64,000 nucleotides of DNA, taken from Bimastos eiseni. Taxonomy: Eukaryota > Annelida > Clitellata > Crassiclitellata > Lumbricidae. The notes under the pieces were generated by a model that saw nothing but the letters and a program-made list of their open reading frames with translations, was not told the DNA's origin and ran no database searches. This document shows positions 56,401-64,000 of the stretch, piece after piece (position 1 is the stretch's first letter; each line of letters opens with the position of its first letter). The stretch covers positions 41,835,495 through 41,899,494 of the forward strand of contig OY365811.1 of assembly GCA_959347315.1 (NCBI GenBank). Direction: 5' to 3'. A program made the position numbers and the translations under genes.

Positions 56401-58838
56401 CTCTCTGGATCTTGAAGAAGAAAAGTTACTTCAACCAAATGCAACAACCTACCCTTTGAGGGTGAAGATAATAATGACCATTCGGAACGAAATCTGGCGA
56501 CAGCGATTTCATGAAATGTTAAGTGACTTCTGACATCACAGTAATTGCCGAACAGGTTTTGATCGTACAGTAGATTAATAGTTTATCAATAAACGGGCGC
56601 TATATAAATTATCAGTTTATTACTGCAAGAGATTAGATAGGTGCTGGAAGTATTTTGACTTAAAAAGCGGTACAGTCTAAGCTTATGCGAACACAAAGAG
56701 ACGCAAAACCATTAGATTTGATCTAGGACTAATACGAAAGGGAAATGAAGTCGCAACGTGTCAGTCAATCAGTGACCGTCTGTTCTCATACATTGCGGGC
56801 GATGTCTGTGGTCGGCAATGTATTGAATAAAGTGACATCCTGGTGCTCGGCAGGACAACATTGAACGTACAATCGCCGAAACGTTAATCTAAATTCATGC
56901 TATTCCAGTCAAAAAATCTTCATATGATCTCATTTTTATTTATATTGCAAGTTCTGTATAGTAAAGAATGATATTTTGAACAAAAACAAATATGCGACTG
57001 TCGAGATATCCTGCAAAAGTCCCGGATTTAGCCACACAAATATAATCTAAATCAATGACCCAGTTTTCGTCGGTTTCATGTTCCTTCCATGATCATTGGT
57101 CCCAGATCAGATCGCGAGGAAGAGTTAGACTGTAATACTAACGTGATATCTGCATTCGGGTGGAGTCCAAATGCCTCTGGGCTGTCGATGTTTGGTAGGT
57201 TGTTGATGTAGTTCCGAACCTCCTCGATCTTCTTCAGTTTACCAGGGATCTGGTATCCCACGTAGAACTGGAAACTGTCCTGGAACATCGCCTCCGAAAA
57301 CCAAACCTAAAAGACATTTGCGCGGATTTAGTTACGTCATTCGCTACTGCGGAGTTGCATCTCGTCTCACGACGGGTACTGGTAATCTTCTGCACACCCC
57401 TAATATACTATTCCAACAAGAGCTACGCCTCTTGCCTAGAAGTTCCTGGCCTGCGTTTTACTCTTCATTAAAATCCGTGTTTTTCAAACGTAGTCAGATC
57501 GGGAGTAGGCGTTAGATATCCTAAAAGGGTGCTATATTAAATTCACACTGATTGATTTATTTAAGATTGATCCACTTTGTACTGACCGAGAAACAATACA
57601 ACACATCAGGTATGATACAGTAAAACGACACTCAGTGACATAGGGCTGACAACTCTACAAAAAGAATACTCGTCTCGTCTGTTCTAAGAACGTAATCTAT
57701 TCCAAAATCTAATATAATAGAATGACTTATATATATATATAGCCAAGGGGTGATGGTAAATGAGCAGTATACGACACATGGCGCCTTGCGGGCAGACCAA
57801 CATTTAAATTAGACTTCTGTTAAACCTGTAAACATCTGTTACTACCAGGGGGTCGTCCACAAAAGACGTCCGCAAAAAACATACTTTTTCCACCCCTGCC
57901 CTTGTCCGCATTCGACTAACCCATCCCCTTTGCGGACGTCCGCATCACACGTGTATCAGCCACCATTGCAGCTGCTGATGATCATTTTACGGCATCGCTT
58001 TTAATATACATTTATTGACAAAGAATGAGATTGAATAAAAGTCATGTCGAAAACTTAAATTCGATAAAAGCTCAGTTGCATGTAAGCTTCATGTATCAGT
58101 CTCTCAAATGTGAAGTATAATTTGAAACTACTATTAAACAACTAAGATGACGCAACTATCATTAGACGTGATTTTGGCGATAATTTGGTATGGTCATATC
58201 CGCACAGTTCCTGGTCGCCCTACCCCTGTCCGTAATTTTGCGCATTTGCCCTATTCCCTCACCCTTCGCTGCGGACGACTTTGTCGATAACCCCAAGGAC
58301 CATGTCATGAAATCATATCGGGTAGGTAGCTTGATTACATAGAATAAGAGATTTTCGACCAACAGTCAGGATCGACAAATAGTGTACTGCCTTTATAGGG
58401 CGACTGCCTTTATAGGGCGACTGGCAAACATAAAAGAGGTGTGCAAGGAATGCTGTTCTGTGCCCGAAAAATCGGAAATACAAACTAAGGTTTGGTCATT
58501 TGCAGTTAAACGACACCGTGTCATAACGAAGATGATTAGTGTCGCCCTCCTCTTTTATCCTGGCCTTGGACTGGCAGTGGCAAGCGTGGAACACAGGATC
58601 GAGCCAGTGCTTACTTCATAGTGTACACCGAAGACGTGACCCTACCTCCTCCTTTATTCTGGCTTGGAACGACGGTGTGTTGAAAGCATTATACTCCGTA
58701 AAGCATTAGTCTCCACTGAGGCAGGGTACTGATCTCGAGTAAATCATGTGTAATTATTATCAATATTATCACAATTATTTTTTAAATCTCTATTATTATC
58801 ATTATAATCATTATTATTATTATTATCATCAGCAGCAC

Positions 58839-58882
<44 letters not shown>

Positions 58883-61800
58883 TCATTATTATTATTATTA
58901 TTATTATATTTACTATAATTAGTTATTTAAAACAATTATTATTAAAATAACCTTTGAAAAAGTGTTAAGCAGTCTCTTGTCGAAATCGTCCGTGACACGA
59001 CCTCCGTATTGAACCTCACCAAGCATATAACGTACAGTCGTCCAAGATACACCCTAGACAAGATAACAAACAGCCATCAGCGTAAATCAGTAAATCAATA
59101 AGTAAATCAATAAGTAAATCAATCAATCAATCAGTAAATCAATCGATCAACCAACCAACCAGTCAGTCAGTCAGTCAGTCAATCAGTCAGTCAGTCAGCC
59201 AACCAGCCAGCAAACCAGCCAGCAAACCAGCCAGCCAACCAACAAACCAACCAACCAGCCAAAAAACCAATCAATCAATCAATAAATTATTCAATTAATC
59301 AGTTAATCAACTACTCAATCAATTAATCGATCAATCAATAAATCAATCAATCATTTAATCAATCAATCAATTAATCAATCAATCATTTAATCAATCAATC
59401 TGTCAGTCAGTCAGTCAGTCAGTCAGTCAGTCAATCAATCAATTAATCGATCAATCAATTAATCAATCAATCAAACATTTAATCAATCAATCAGTCAGTC
59501 TATCAACCAATCAATCAATTAATCAATTAACCAATCAGTCAGTCAATCAATCAATCAATTGATCGATAATACGAAATATTATAGGACAATGTACTGTTCG
59601 ATTACATAACAGCGCCTCTTGAGTAGATATCTCGAAGGGGCGCTATATCAAGTGTCATTGATTGATTGATTGATTACATTATTGAATAGATCGCGGAATC
59701 TTCAGTGGTTCAAATCAATAACAATATGCTACGTTGCCAATGTGCTACCATACGTAGTAGTTGATCAGTGTAAACACACTGTTTGATGACAGAGATCATT
59801 AGCGTTGTCCTCCTCCTTTATCCAGGTTTTGGACTGGAACTGCCAAAGTGTGAGCAGTGGAGGAGTTTGCTACCGTATGAAACAATTCGACAATATATTT
59901 ATTATGTTGATCACCTTCTTTGGGTCAATGTCGTCCAGGTGATTCTGGATGAACTGGACGCTGGCCGACCAATCGGCTAGGTTGAATTCGTACGGAATGT
60001 TCCATCCCAGGGGTCCAAACTTCCGCCTTTCCTACAAGACGCAACACACAAAACCAGGCCAATAGTAACGGATAAAAGTCAATTGAGGTCGATAGAACAG
60101 AACCAGGCAATTGAGGAGCGCCCATCAACGTGCGCAACGTATAACAAATAATTATAATTATCGTTTAATTTTAATTGACAAAACGCAGTAACAATTAAAT
60201 GAAAACCACACACAGGAAAAAATCGTAGGCCTCAAAGTGATCCAACGGTCCTATAGCCATTTAGAGGGCGGCTGACGCACATAACAGAGGTATACAACGA
60301 ACTGCTAAAAACATCGGAAAAAAATAAGAATAAAGAAAATAAAAACGAGGGCTCGGTTATTTGTTGCTTAGCGACACTGTGTGATAACAAAGATCGTTAA
60401 CGTCTCTATTCTCCTTTATGTGGGAGAGGAATATGCGAATCAGCGCAACTCTCGGATTGAGTCAATTGACCAGCCTACAACTTTTATATGGCGATTATCA
60501 CACATAAAAGAGATGTGTAAGAACTGCTGTTCCGCACTTGAAGCAAGGGTTAGGCTAGCTGCTGTTTAACGACTCTGTGTCATTTAACGAAGATGATTAG
60601 CCTTGCCCTCCTCATCCTTCCAGGCTTGGGACTTGCACTGTCAGTGTGCAAACACTGCTTCGCGAATTCGCTTCTCCCATTAAAATTGAAGAGGAGTTTA
60701 GTTTTTCCAACACAATTGAGCCAATTGTCGAACCGTCATTTATTTAAAGGCGACTGAAAACTATAAAAGAGGTGTGTAAGGAATGCCGTTCTCTAGTAGC
60801 AAAATCCGACATACTGACGATGGTTTGGCCATTTGCAATTTAGCAACACTGTGTGATAACAAAGCTTATTAGCGTTGCCCTCCTCCTTTATGCTGGCTTG
60901 GGACTGGCAATGGCGAAGTATACGTTAGAACACAGGACCAAGCCCTTGTTAATTTGAAGGTACTGAAGACGTGAGGCTACCTGAACAACTGTGTGAAGGA
61001 AGGAGACCCCGTAGAGCATTGGTCTCCACTGAGGCAGGGTACTGATCTCGAGGAGATCCTGTGTTATGTTGCTGTAAGTCCTCTTCAGACCGGCTTTGAT
61101 GCCCTGCGGAGGCTCATTCGTAAACTTGATCGACACCTGCTCTCAATATCAATAGCAACTATATTACACTATTTATATTATGCTATTTGTATATCGCAAC
61201 TTTGATTTATATAGCGCCTTTCACATAATGACTAGTCAGAGGCGCTCTCAGAACGGAAAACCTTGGAAAAGAAACGCTTTTAAAGATTGAGAGGCCGATG
61301 GAGAGAAGCCAGTTAGTAGTTTAGCCTTTAGTGATGGAGGAAGGTCATTCCACGTAGATGGGCCCAAAACAGCAAACCATTATCAGAAACAAATGACAAC
61401 AACAGCAACAATGTCGACCAACCCCCAACTTTTCGACAGTCATCGCACCACCCTTCGACGTAATTTGGCCCAGAGACTCTGAACATCCATGCCATCTGTC
61501 AGCTGTCGACGGGAATCCGTTGGTTGGTTTCACGTTTGTGCGTGGGACCACCACTGGCGACTCTTTTAGCTTACTGTGCACTGTTTTGCTAACTGGTTTA
61601 AAATATTCGCAAGAAATTACATTTAACATCATTTAGGCTAGCGCAGAGACCGCTCTGAGTAGATATATTGAAGGGGCGTAAAGATAGGGGGTCCGGAGGC
61701 AAATGCCTCCATTTTCACGTAGGGGGCGATATTAGTTAGTCTTAGGGGGATATTTTGCCTCCTATACCCTTGGAATTGGGGTTTACCTCCATCACTCAGG

Positions 61801-63699
61801 GGGAAGTTGACGCCCCTTAAATTGGCGCTATATAAACGTTCTAGTACATCTAGTCGACTAAATAGAAGACTAAAGTTGAATGAGTTCGACCTGGAGTAGA
61901 CCGATAGAGAACTTTGGATGAACTTCCGTCGTGAGCCAGAGTCGAAATGAGTCGTTGATGCTATCCGTCGTTGTAATGAGATCCAGTAGCTCATCCATGA
62001 AGGCCAGACCAAGATGACAGTTCTGCAGCAGCGCCCAGCCTCCCTAAGACAAGCGCATTGAATTATATTTAAACATCTATTGCAATGTATTGTATTTTAG
62101 CATCTGCTCTGCTGACTGATGCAAAATATTCATAATGATATTTAACCCATGATGACTTTTCGTATTAGGGTGACCCAAACTATGCGACTTGTGTCCTTTA
62201 AGTTTTTTTTACCTTGTTCGACCCTTTTCTTATTATTAGATTTGAATCGTACTTGTATTACTTGTTGTTGGGATCAATAAAAAAACAGCTATGTTATGTT
62301 AACAAGGTTATCATCATTTAGGTTAGCGCAGAGAGCGCCTCTGAGTAGATATCTTAAAGGAGCGCTTCATAAATATTCGATCGCATTACATTGCTACAGC
62401 GCCTCTATTTAGGGCGAACCGTTCAGAAGCACTGCGAGAAGAAGTAGTTTAGGAGAAAAGCGATAGAGTATGATAATGAGAGACTGTCAGACAGAATTAC
62501 AGAGCTAACGGAAGGAGAAATCGCTTTCCAGAGATAGTGATCATTGACCAATTGAAGCAAATGGTCGAGACTCAGCCATAGCAGTTCTAGTTCGAGACAT
62601 CAGGAGATGAAGTCTACTGGTTGCATGTACGTTCTGCTTACATATATAACATTGCTGAAGACACTAAACCACTATTGATCGATCGACTGATTGAATGATT
62701 GATTGATTGGTCGACAAATACAAGTCATCTTACCGATTGCATGAAGAGCGCCAAGAGATTCCTCGCATGGATTTCCTGTCCTTGACCCATTGAGATGCAT
62801 CGACATTCTAACCGAACATTAGACAGACTGAATACAACGTTTAACATATGTAAAGTATACATCTGGTAGTAGTAACTCATAGATTGCATAAGTACACTTC
62901 AGTGCTTGGCTCTTAAGACCTTTATTTCCTCGCGGGGCTTTTTCGCACTCCCCGGAAGCTCCTTTGTAAAGACACAGTACTTGGAGAGACGCTATAGAAA
63001 TCTGTAAATGCAATACAACACGCGCCCTATGATATACACAGAGTATACTACGTAGGGTTTATATTGCCTCCTCCTCTGAGACCATTACTCTGAGGGATCT
63101 TGAACAAGTAGTAGGCCTAGTAGCAGCCTAGCGGTCTTCAAATTTCTATAGCATTTCATACGAGCCAAGCGCAGGTCGTCAACTTAATGATGAGCATACG
63201 ACAAATCATGTGAGTTATCAAAAAAAGTAGTCCGACGGAGGTGGCAGAGGTGGTGATGCTAGTAGTATTAGTTGCGGTAGTAGTAGCATAGTAGTAGTAG
63301 TATTACTGCACTGTAGCAGAAGCATTAGTACACTTTCTCCTACTATTCGCTCTAAAATCTTTTCTGGCAGACTCTCATCCTCTTTCGCTTTTCTCAAATC
63401 CTACTTCTTCTCGCGGTTTACCTTACTAGAGACGCTCTATAAATGCTTAAATACAATACAATACAAATCGATTAGTATTGTTGCTATGAAATTAACCTAA
63501 TCCGCTTTTCTTGGCTAGGTCTTCGATGGCACTGGTTGGATCTGATCCCATTGACAGGAGACAGACGAGCGGAGATTTCTTATCGCTCTCTTCCCACATC
63601 GCCCTCAGGTCCAGGAAGACTGGCTCGACGTAACGAGGTCCCATCGAGTCCGCAATGTACTTCCGGGCCTGAGCCAGGATCCGGTCTGGACACCAACAT
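48426..63699 (-). CDS. Axonemal outer-arm dynein heavy chain, DNAH5/DNAH8 type, C-terminal part
   Basis: Motor subunit of the ciliary outer dynein arm. The window has the last 12 exons: 63699-63497, 62807-62734, 62043-61891, 61136-60981, 60031-59915, 59053-58952, 57306-57143, 55937-55784, 54859-54707, 52494-52305, 51436-51315, 48710-48426 (stop). Phases agree; about 623 residues, the end of the AAA ring and the C-terminal domain. Landmarks in order: [191 protein letters not shown]. The ending matches the DNAH5/8 (outer-arm gamma) group better than inner-arm chains; I cannot decide between DNAH5 and DNAH8. Introns are full of repeats. Confidence 0.93.
48795..49180 (+). repeat. Long dispersed repeat, copy 1 (family F)
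   Basis: Segments CCACGAAACTGGGTTATTGA, TTTTGACTGGAGTAAC and GCCGACCACAGACATCTCC match 56743-57130 in inverted orientation. It lies in the last dynein intron. Nature unknown. Confidence 0.65.
49247..49542. mobile_element. hAT-type MITE with CGGGTACCCG palindromes, 296 bp
   Basis: Ends TAAGACTGTCAA and (reverse complement) TTAGGCTGTCAA, flanked by ATCATTAT and ATCTTTAT (7/8 identical). The inside has two direct repeats starting GCGCATTTTTACGGAAT and several GGGTACCCG palindromes. Same family as 55688-55775. Confidence 0.7.
49690..50045. mobile_element. Antisense LINE/SINE 3'-end fragment
   Basis: Starts TTTATATAGCCCCTTTAG, then GAGATCATTCCAGATTAAGG (antisense of the LINE TWN motif region), and runs through a GC-rich stretch. 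Open frames are short. Same general class as 28240-28440 and 42000-42280. Confidence 0.45.
50311..50339. promoter_or_regulatory. Perfect 12-bp hairpin containing two AP-1-type sites
   Basis: ATGACTCATCAT, loop TTTCG, ATGATGAGTCAT. Each arm holds a TGACTCA/TGAGTCA consensus for AP-1. It lies 43 bases upstream of the polymerase-element relic. Regulatory function is only a possibility. Confidence 0.35.
50382..51057 (+). pseudogene. Broken relic of a large DNA element (type-B DNA polymerase protein)
   Basis: Three consecutive pieces in different frames, same order as in the large polymerase-encoding proteins annotated in many animal genomes (Maverick/Polinton- or adintovirus-like). Piece 1, 50382-50651, has a Rho-N/SAP-like motif ending [13 protein letters not shown]. 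Piece 2, about 50661-50957, has [12 protein letters not shown]. Piece 3, 50956-51057, has [12 protein letters not shown], which in relatives precedes the polymerase palm domain. Frameshifts separate the pieces, a large internal part is missing between 2 and 3, and the polymerase domain is absent. Non-functional. The family assignment is from memory of the motifs and could be wrong in detail. It sits in the last dynein intron, 258 bases from an exon. Confidence 0.6.
51075..51235 (+). repeat. Dispersed repeat family E, copy 2
   Basis: GAAAGGAGCCTCCAGGTTC, CTGACATTGCAACCCTCG and TAAGATCTTCGGTGAG, ending TTGATATAATAAAGCTGC; parallel to 45760-45955. It starts right after the polymerase relic. Confidence 0.7.
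51690..51945. repeat. (GAT)n/(ACT)n trinucleotide tract
   Basis: Compound trinucleotide sequence in a dynein intron; the poly-Leu frame is an artefact. AAT-rich low-complexity sequence continues to 52290. Confidence 0.95.
52670..53012. mobile_element. hAT-type MITE, 343 bp (family G)
   Basis: Ends CAGGCCCGCCGACAG and (reverse complement) CAGGCCCGCCGAGAG, with a perfect 8-bp target duplication ATAATGAT at 52662-52669 and 53013-53020. The duplication is simple sequence, which weakens it slightly. No coding capacity. Relatives at 6069-6655, 23535 and 55306-55492. Confidence 0.8.
53021..53455. repeat. (AAT)n tracts, including an (AAT)n/(ATT)n palindrome
   Basis: AAT/GAT repeats (53021-53190), a TA-rich stretch, then (AAT)n running directly into (ATT)n at 53380-53449, a perfect-type palindrome able to form a long hairpin. 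Confidence 0.95.
53525..53875 (+). mobile_element. LINE ORF2 C-terminal fragment with in-frame stop
   Basis: The + frame reads [11 protein letters not shown], a TAA stop, then [38 protein letters not shown] and [20 protein letters not shown], the C-terminal end seen in many Jockey/L1-like retrotransposon proteins. It is opposite in orientation to the host dynein gene, in an intron. Confidence 0.75.
54205..54245 (+). repeat. (TTGA)n microsatellite
   Basis: Short tetranucleotide run within AAT-rich sequence (53890-54180). Confidence 0.9.
54449..54665. mobile_element. Possible hAT-type MITE next to a dynein exon
   Basis: Right end, read on the - strand, is CAGGGGCGGAGACTTAAGGG, a typical hAT start; the left end TAAAGGCGGAGACTTGG resembles it. 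The flanks AATAAACG and AGATCGAT do not match, so the target duplication is lost or the left limit is wrong. It ends 42 bases from the exon at 54707. Confidence 0.45.
54905..55020 (+). repeat. Family A repeat, copy 11
   Basis: GTTGCAGTTTAAAGACACTG to GCAAACAGTAGCGGAGTTG, in a dynein intron, antisense to the gene. Confidence 0.7.
55306..55492. mobile_element. hAT-type MITE, 187 bp (family G, short copy)
   Basis: Starts CAGGGCCGACGACAGAGATT, ends GCGGCCATG, flanked by GCGGTGGG (55298-55305) and GCGGTAGG (55493-55500), 7/8 identical. Internal GGGCCCC-type blocks relate it to 52670-53012. Confidence 0.7.
55688..55775. mobile_element. 88-bp hAT-type MITE inserted at a dynein splice donor
   Basis: Ends TAAGGCTGTTAA and (reverse complement) TAAGGCTGTCAA; perfect 8-bp target duplication ATGCTGAC at 55680-55687 and 55776-55783. 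On the - strand the right duplication is GTCAGCAT, exactly intron bases 1-8 after the dynein exon ending at 55784. A short internally deleted relative of 49247-49542. Confidence 0.85.
55980..56060. repeat. LINE/SINE-type tail
   Basis: TTTATATAGCGCCGCTCG start of a decayed copy. The intron 55938-57142 otherwise contains short repeat debris (AAT run at 56106; GGGCGCTATATAAAT at 56594) and family F copy 2. Confidence 0.5.
56743..57130 (-). repeat. Long dispersed repeat, copy 2 (family F)
   Basis: Inverted relative to 48795-49180: GCCGACCACAGACATCGCC on the - strand, GTCCCAGATCAGATCGCG near 57100. It reaches to within 13 bases of the dynein exon at 57143. Confidence 0.65.
57320..57548 (+). mobile_element. 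LINE 3'-end fragment
   Basis: + strand remnant with [19 protein letters not shown] and a tail AAAAGGGTGCTATATTAAAT. It begins directly after the dynein exon acceptor. The stretch 57550-58480 shows no further recognisable feature except a short AT microsatellite. Confidence 0.5.
58500..58600 (+). repeat. Family A repeat, copy 12
   Basis: TTGCAGTTAAACGACACCG to GGACTGGCAGTGGCAAGCG; preceded by a GGCGACTG...CATAAAAGAGGTGTGCAAGG stretch that also precedes copies at 60480 and 60750, so the repeat unit may be longer than 100 bp. Confidence 0.65.
58740..58935 (+). repeat. (ATT)n tract
   Basis: Interrupted ATT repeats ending 16 bases from the dynein exon at 58952. Confidence 0.95.
59085..59575 (+). 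repeat. Mosaic tetranucleotide tract, ~480 bp
   Basis: Blocks of (CAAT)n, (CAGT)n, (AACC)n and (CAAATCAG)n alternate, all with a four-base period, in the dynein intron 5' of the exon at 59053. A GCGCCTCTTGAGTAG to GGGGCGCTATATCA tail follows at 59610-59650. Confidence 0.95.
59763..59865 (+). repeat. Family A repeat, copy 13
   Basis: TGTAAACACACTGTTTGATG to TGAGCAGTGGAGGAGTTTGC. Confidence 0.65.
60255..60915 (+). repeat. Family A copies 14-16 with shared leader
   Basis: Three copies (about 60360-60430, 60555-60650, 60836-60915), each preceded by a related leader (GGCGACTG, CATAAAAGAGGTGTGTAAGG, TGTTC). They show that the full repeat is roughly 190-220 bp with a variable first half. Confidence 0.7.
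61200..61375. repeat. LINE/SINE 3'-end remnant
   Basis: TTTATATAGCGCCTTTCACA, CAGAGGCGCTCTCAGAACGG and GGTCATTCCACGTAGATGGG, antisense orientation; matches 38095-38180. Confidence 0.55.
61630..61850 (+). repeat. LINE/SINE tail interrupted by a ~160-bp insertion
   Basis: A standard tail (GCGCAGAGACCGCTCTGAGTA ... GAAGGGGCG ... GCGCTATATAAACG) is split between 61678 and about 61828 by sequence whose ends, AAGGGGCGT and ACGCCCCTT, are inverted. Confidence 0.55.
62320..62600 (-). mobile_element. LINE family 3 antisense copy next to a shared tail
   Basis: GCGCAGAGAGCGCCTCTGAG tail at 62330-62375, then an antisense family 3 copy (GAACCGTTCAGAAGC, CTGTCAGACAGAATTACAG, GACTCAGCCATAGCAG) to about 62600. 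Confidence 0.6.
63335..63470 (+). mobile_element. LINE family 3, copy 4 (3' end)
   Basis: TCTGGCAGACTCTCATCCTC to GACGCTCTATAAATGCTT and AAATACAATACAATAC; ends 27 bases from the dynein exon at 63497. Confidence 0.65.
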
Positions 63700-63784
63700 C
63701 TGAAGAGGTCACCAGGTCAAGGTAAACTCATTCAAACCAACAAGAATCATCACTACAAGGTTGTTGCAGATGCACCAAAGATGT

Positions 63785-63860
63785 TAAAGTAAACGACACT
63801 CTGACAACAAAGATCATTAGCGTCGACCTCCTCATTTATACAGGCTTCGGACTGGTACCA
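63785..63860 (+). repeat. Family A repeat, copy 17 (partial)
   Basis: AAACGACACTCTGACAACAA to CAGGCTTCGGACTGGTACC. A TTTATATAGCGCTCCTTC tail begins at 63931 near the window edge. Confidence 0.65.
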
Positions 63861-64000
63861 TCACTACAAAGGGATTGGTCTATCAATTTATATTTATTCA
63901 TTCGTTCGTTCATTCATTACTTACAAAGATTTATATAGCGCTCCTTCAAAACTAATAATACCCAGGAGCGTTACGGACCCAAATATGGCGGAAAAGAACA

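Noticed and set aside
56285..56533. 82-codon + strand ORF in a dynein intron
   Set aside because: No recognisable domain and no splice partners; probably repeat-derived.

Overview
This is a window from the nuclear genome of an animal. The sequence is AT-rich and intron-dense. It is packed with microsatellites, decayed LINE 3' ends, tRNA-derived SINEs and small hAT-type elements, and it carries five spliced genes. The gene content (axonemal outer-arm dynein, a Slo-type channel, mitochondrial OXSM, Derlin-1, DNTTIP1) is metazoan. The repeat style and the frequent palindrome TAGGCCTA suggest a marine invertebrate, perhaps an echinoderm or another invertebrate deuterostome. That placement is a guess, because no rRNA or mitochondrial marker is present.

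Layout. (1) 129-15870, + strand: the 3' half (12 exons, 579 residues) of a Slo/BK-type calcium-activated potassium channel, entering from the left edge and covering the end of RCK1, the linker and RCK2 with an acidic calcium bowl. (2) 18131-22549, - strand: complete four-exon OXSM, the mitochondrial 3-oxoacyl-ACP synthase (466 aa, catalytic Cys-His-His all present). (3) 25266-31412, + strand: complete eight-exon Derlin-1 (251 aa), including a 27-nt microexon. OXSM and DERL1 are divergent, with 2.7 kb between their start codons. (4) 34381-43568, + strand: complete 13-exon DNTTIP1 (MiDAC deacetylase complex subunit) with a 280-residue N-terminal extension in one exon and an acidic C-terminal extension. 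(5) 48426-63699, - strand: the last 12 exons (about 623 residues) of a DNAH5/DNAH8-type outer-arm dynein heavy chain, running off the right edge. Slo/OXSM and DNTTIP1/DNAH are convergent pairs.

All exon coordinates were derived by hand from reading frame, splice dinucleotides, phase agreement and recalled family similarity. Every predicted junction keeps phase. Apart from their roles in the same cell, I see no shared pathway among the five genes; this is ordinary mixed gene content.

Between and inside the genes: four elements with terminal inverted repeats and 8-bp target duplications typical of hAT transposons (46412-47675, 49247-49542, 52670-53012, 55306-55492), plus a fifth (55688-55775) whose target duplication is exactly the first eight bases of a dynein intron. 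There are also several LINE families represented by their 3' ends, many of which share a GCGCTATATAAAT-like tail with SINE-like repeats; a roughly 100-bp repeat present about 17 times; a 430-bp GGAT array just after a Slo splice donor; a 35-bp minisatellite; and a broken relic of a large DNA element with a type-B DNA polymerase (50382-51057). No tRNA gene, rRNA gene, CRISPR array or bacterial-type operon was found.
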